Source: JAXDLH01 sp034666705 (GTDB lineage: Bacteria; Chloroflexota; UBA6077; SHYK01). Taken from it: 14,587 nt of DNA. The notes beneath the pieces were generated by a model that was given only the letters and a program-made list of their open reading frames with translations, had not been told where the DNA came from and did no database searches. Where the stretch lies: positions 1 through 14,587 of the forward strand of contig JAXDLH010000246.1 of assembly GCA_034666705.1 (NCBI GenBank). Reading direction: 5' to 3'. Shown here piece after piece: positions 14,081-14,587 of the stretch (position 1 is its first letter; the number at the start of each line of letters is the position of its first letter). A program made the translations under genes and the position numbers.

Positions 14081-14587
14081 ACCCAGACATATTGCCCAGC
14101 CTCCACACCACTGACGATCTCCGCTGAATTCACGTTGGTGATGCCGACGGTAACCGGCACTAAGGTGTGCGTGTCGCCATCAACCACCTCGACCTGCGAT
14201 TGCCCCTTGTCGCCGGTGCGGACTGCGCGGATAGGAACCAGCAGAGCATCAGTCTTCCCTTGCAGGACGATGTCCGCCCGGCCCGTCGAACCGTAAGCGG
14301 GCCGGGCTCCACTCCAGTCGACCTGCATGCGGACGAGCTTGCTCGCGCTGTTCGGGCCGGCTTCAACGCCGAGGACGGTTCCAGTTAGGGTCGTCCCATC
14401 GCCGCTATCCAGTTGCACCCGTGCCGACTGCCCGGTGGCGAGGCGCGCGGCGTCGGCCGGCAGCACACTCGCTTCGAGGACCGGCTCGCCGGGGTTGGCG
14501 AGTACAATCAGCCCCTGGCCCGCACCGATGCGACTCCCCGGCTGCGCCGCAATAGATGCGATCACGCCGGAAAATGGCGCCCGCAAT
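14071..14587 (-). CDS. HlyD/RND-type periplasmic adaptor (membrane fusion) protein, C-terminal part
   Basis: Partial: the window's right edge cuts the gene, and 172 codons (171 complete, plus stop) are visible. The visible portion opens with LRAPFSGVIASIAAQPGSRI, the second half of the lipoyl/barrel-sandwich domain found in all membrane-fusion adaptors (RAPFxGxI). It continues through a beta-barrel domain (about 34-118; LEASVLPADAARLATGQSARV) and a membrane-proximal domain (IRAVRTGDKGQSQVEVVDGDTHTLVPVTVG, then VEAGQYVWVGA at the end). The coiled-coil hairpin and N-terminal anchor lie outside the window; the apparent TTG start at 14586 is only the edge. Such adaptors link an inner-membrane ABC or RND transporter to an export path. 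Next to two GT4 genes it may serve glycan export, although adaptors of MacA type also pair with ABC exporters for other substrates. Confidence 0.85.
   Translation of the reverse strand, partial: LRAPFSGVIASIAAQPGSRIGAGQGLIVLANPGEPVLEASVLPADAARLATGQSARVQLDSGDGTTLTGTVLGVEAGPNSASKLVRMQVDWSGARPAYGSTGRADIVLQGKTDALLVPIRAVRTGDKGQSQVEVVDGDTHTLVPVTVGITNVNSAEIVSGVEAGQYVWVGA

Overview
The window is a high-GC bacterial chromosomal segment with short intergenic gaps, several GTG starts and good Shine-Dalgarno sequences. The mix of genes (a LuxR-type regulator with a degenerate receiver, a secreted protein with Ig-like modules and a GH25-like domain, MFS exporters, bicupin and ThDP enzymes, GT4 glycosyltransferases with an HlyD-like adaptor) would fit Chloroflexota, with a high-GC actinobacterium as the main alternative. 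This placement is an inference: no rRNA or marker gene is present. I see no tRNA, rRNA, CRISPR array, integrase, transposase or phage gene.

Layout. 1-27 (+) may be the tail of an upstream gene. 34-621 (+) is a NarL/LuxR-type regulator whose receiver lacks most phosphorylation-site residues. 759-2396 (+) is a secreted protein: signal peptide, two Ig-like repeats, Pro-rich linker and a GH25-like domain. 2468-5346 (-) holds two unrelated MFS transporters: an upstream monocarboxylate/OFA-like porter and a downstream 14-TM DHA2 (EmrB/QacA-type) exporter. 5688-6848 (-) is a bicupin. 7108-7818 (+) is a class I SAM methyltransferase, divergent from the bicupin across a spacer that carries an imperfect palindromic repeat. 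8025-9251 (-) is an M24 (creatinase/aminopeptidase P fold) protein that appears to have lost four of five metal ligands. 9428-11152 (+) is an acetolactate-synthase-like ThDP enzyme, divergent from the M24 gene across a compact two-way promoter. 11523-14587 (-) is a run of HlyD-type adaptor (cut by the window end), GT4 glycosyltransferase and GT4 glycosyltransferase, read in that order.

How the genes may work together. The most coherent unknown unit is 4096-11152: a carboxylate-type transporter, a 3-His bicupin that could be an oxygenase, a methyltransferase, a non-canonical M24 hydrolase and a ThDP lyase/decarboxylase. The M24 and ThDP genes share one divergent promoter region with a candidate operator, so they are probably co-regulated. 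I infer a small-molecule catabolic module; the substrate cannot be read from the sequence. The 11523-14587 genes look like part of an exopolysaccharide or glycoconjugate synthesis/export locus extending past the right edge. Two strong palindromes (7875-7938, perfect 22-bp arms; 5623-5676, perfect 12-bp arms) lie downstream of genes and may be terminators or copies of a dispersed repeat.
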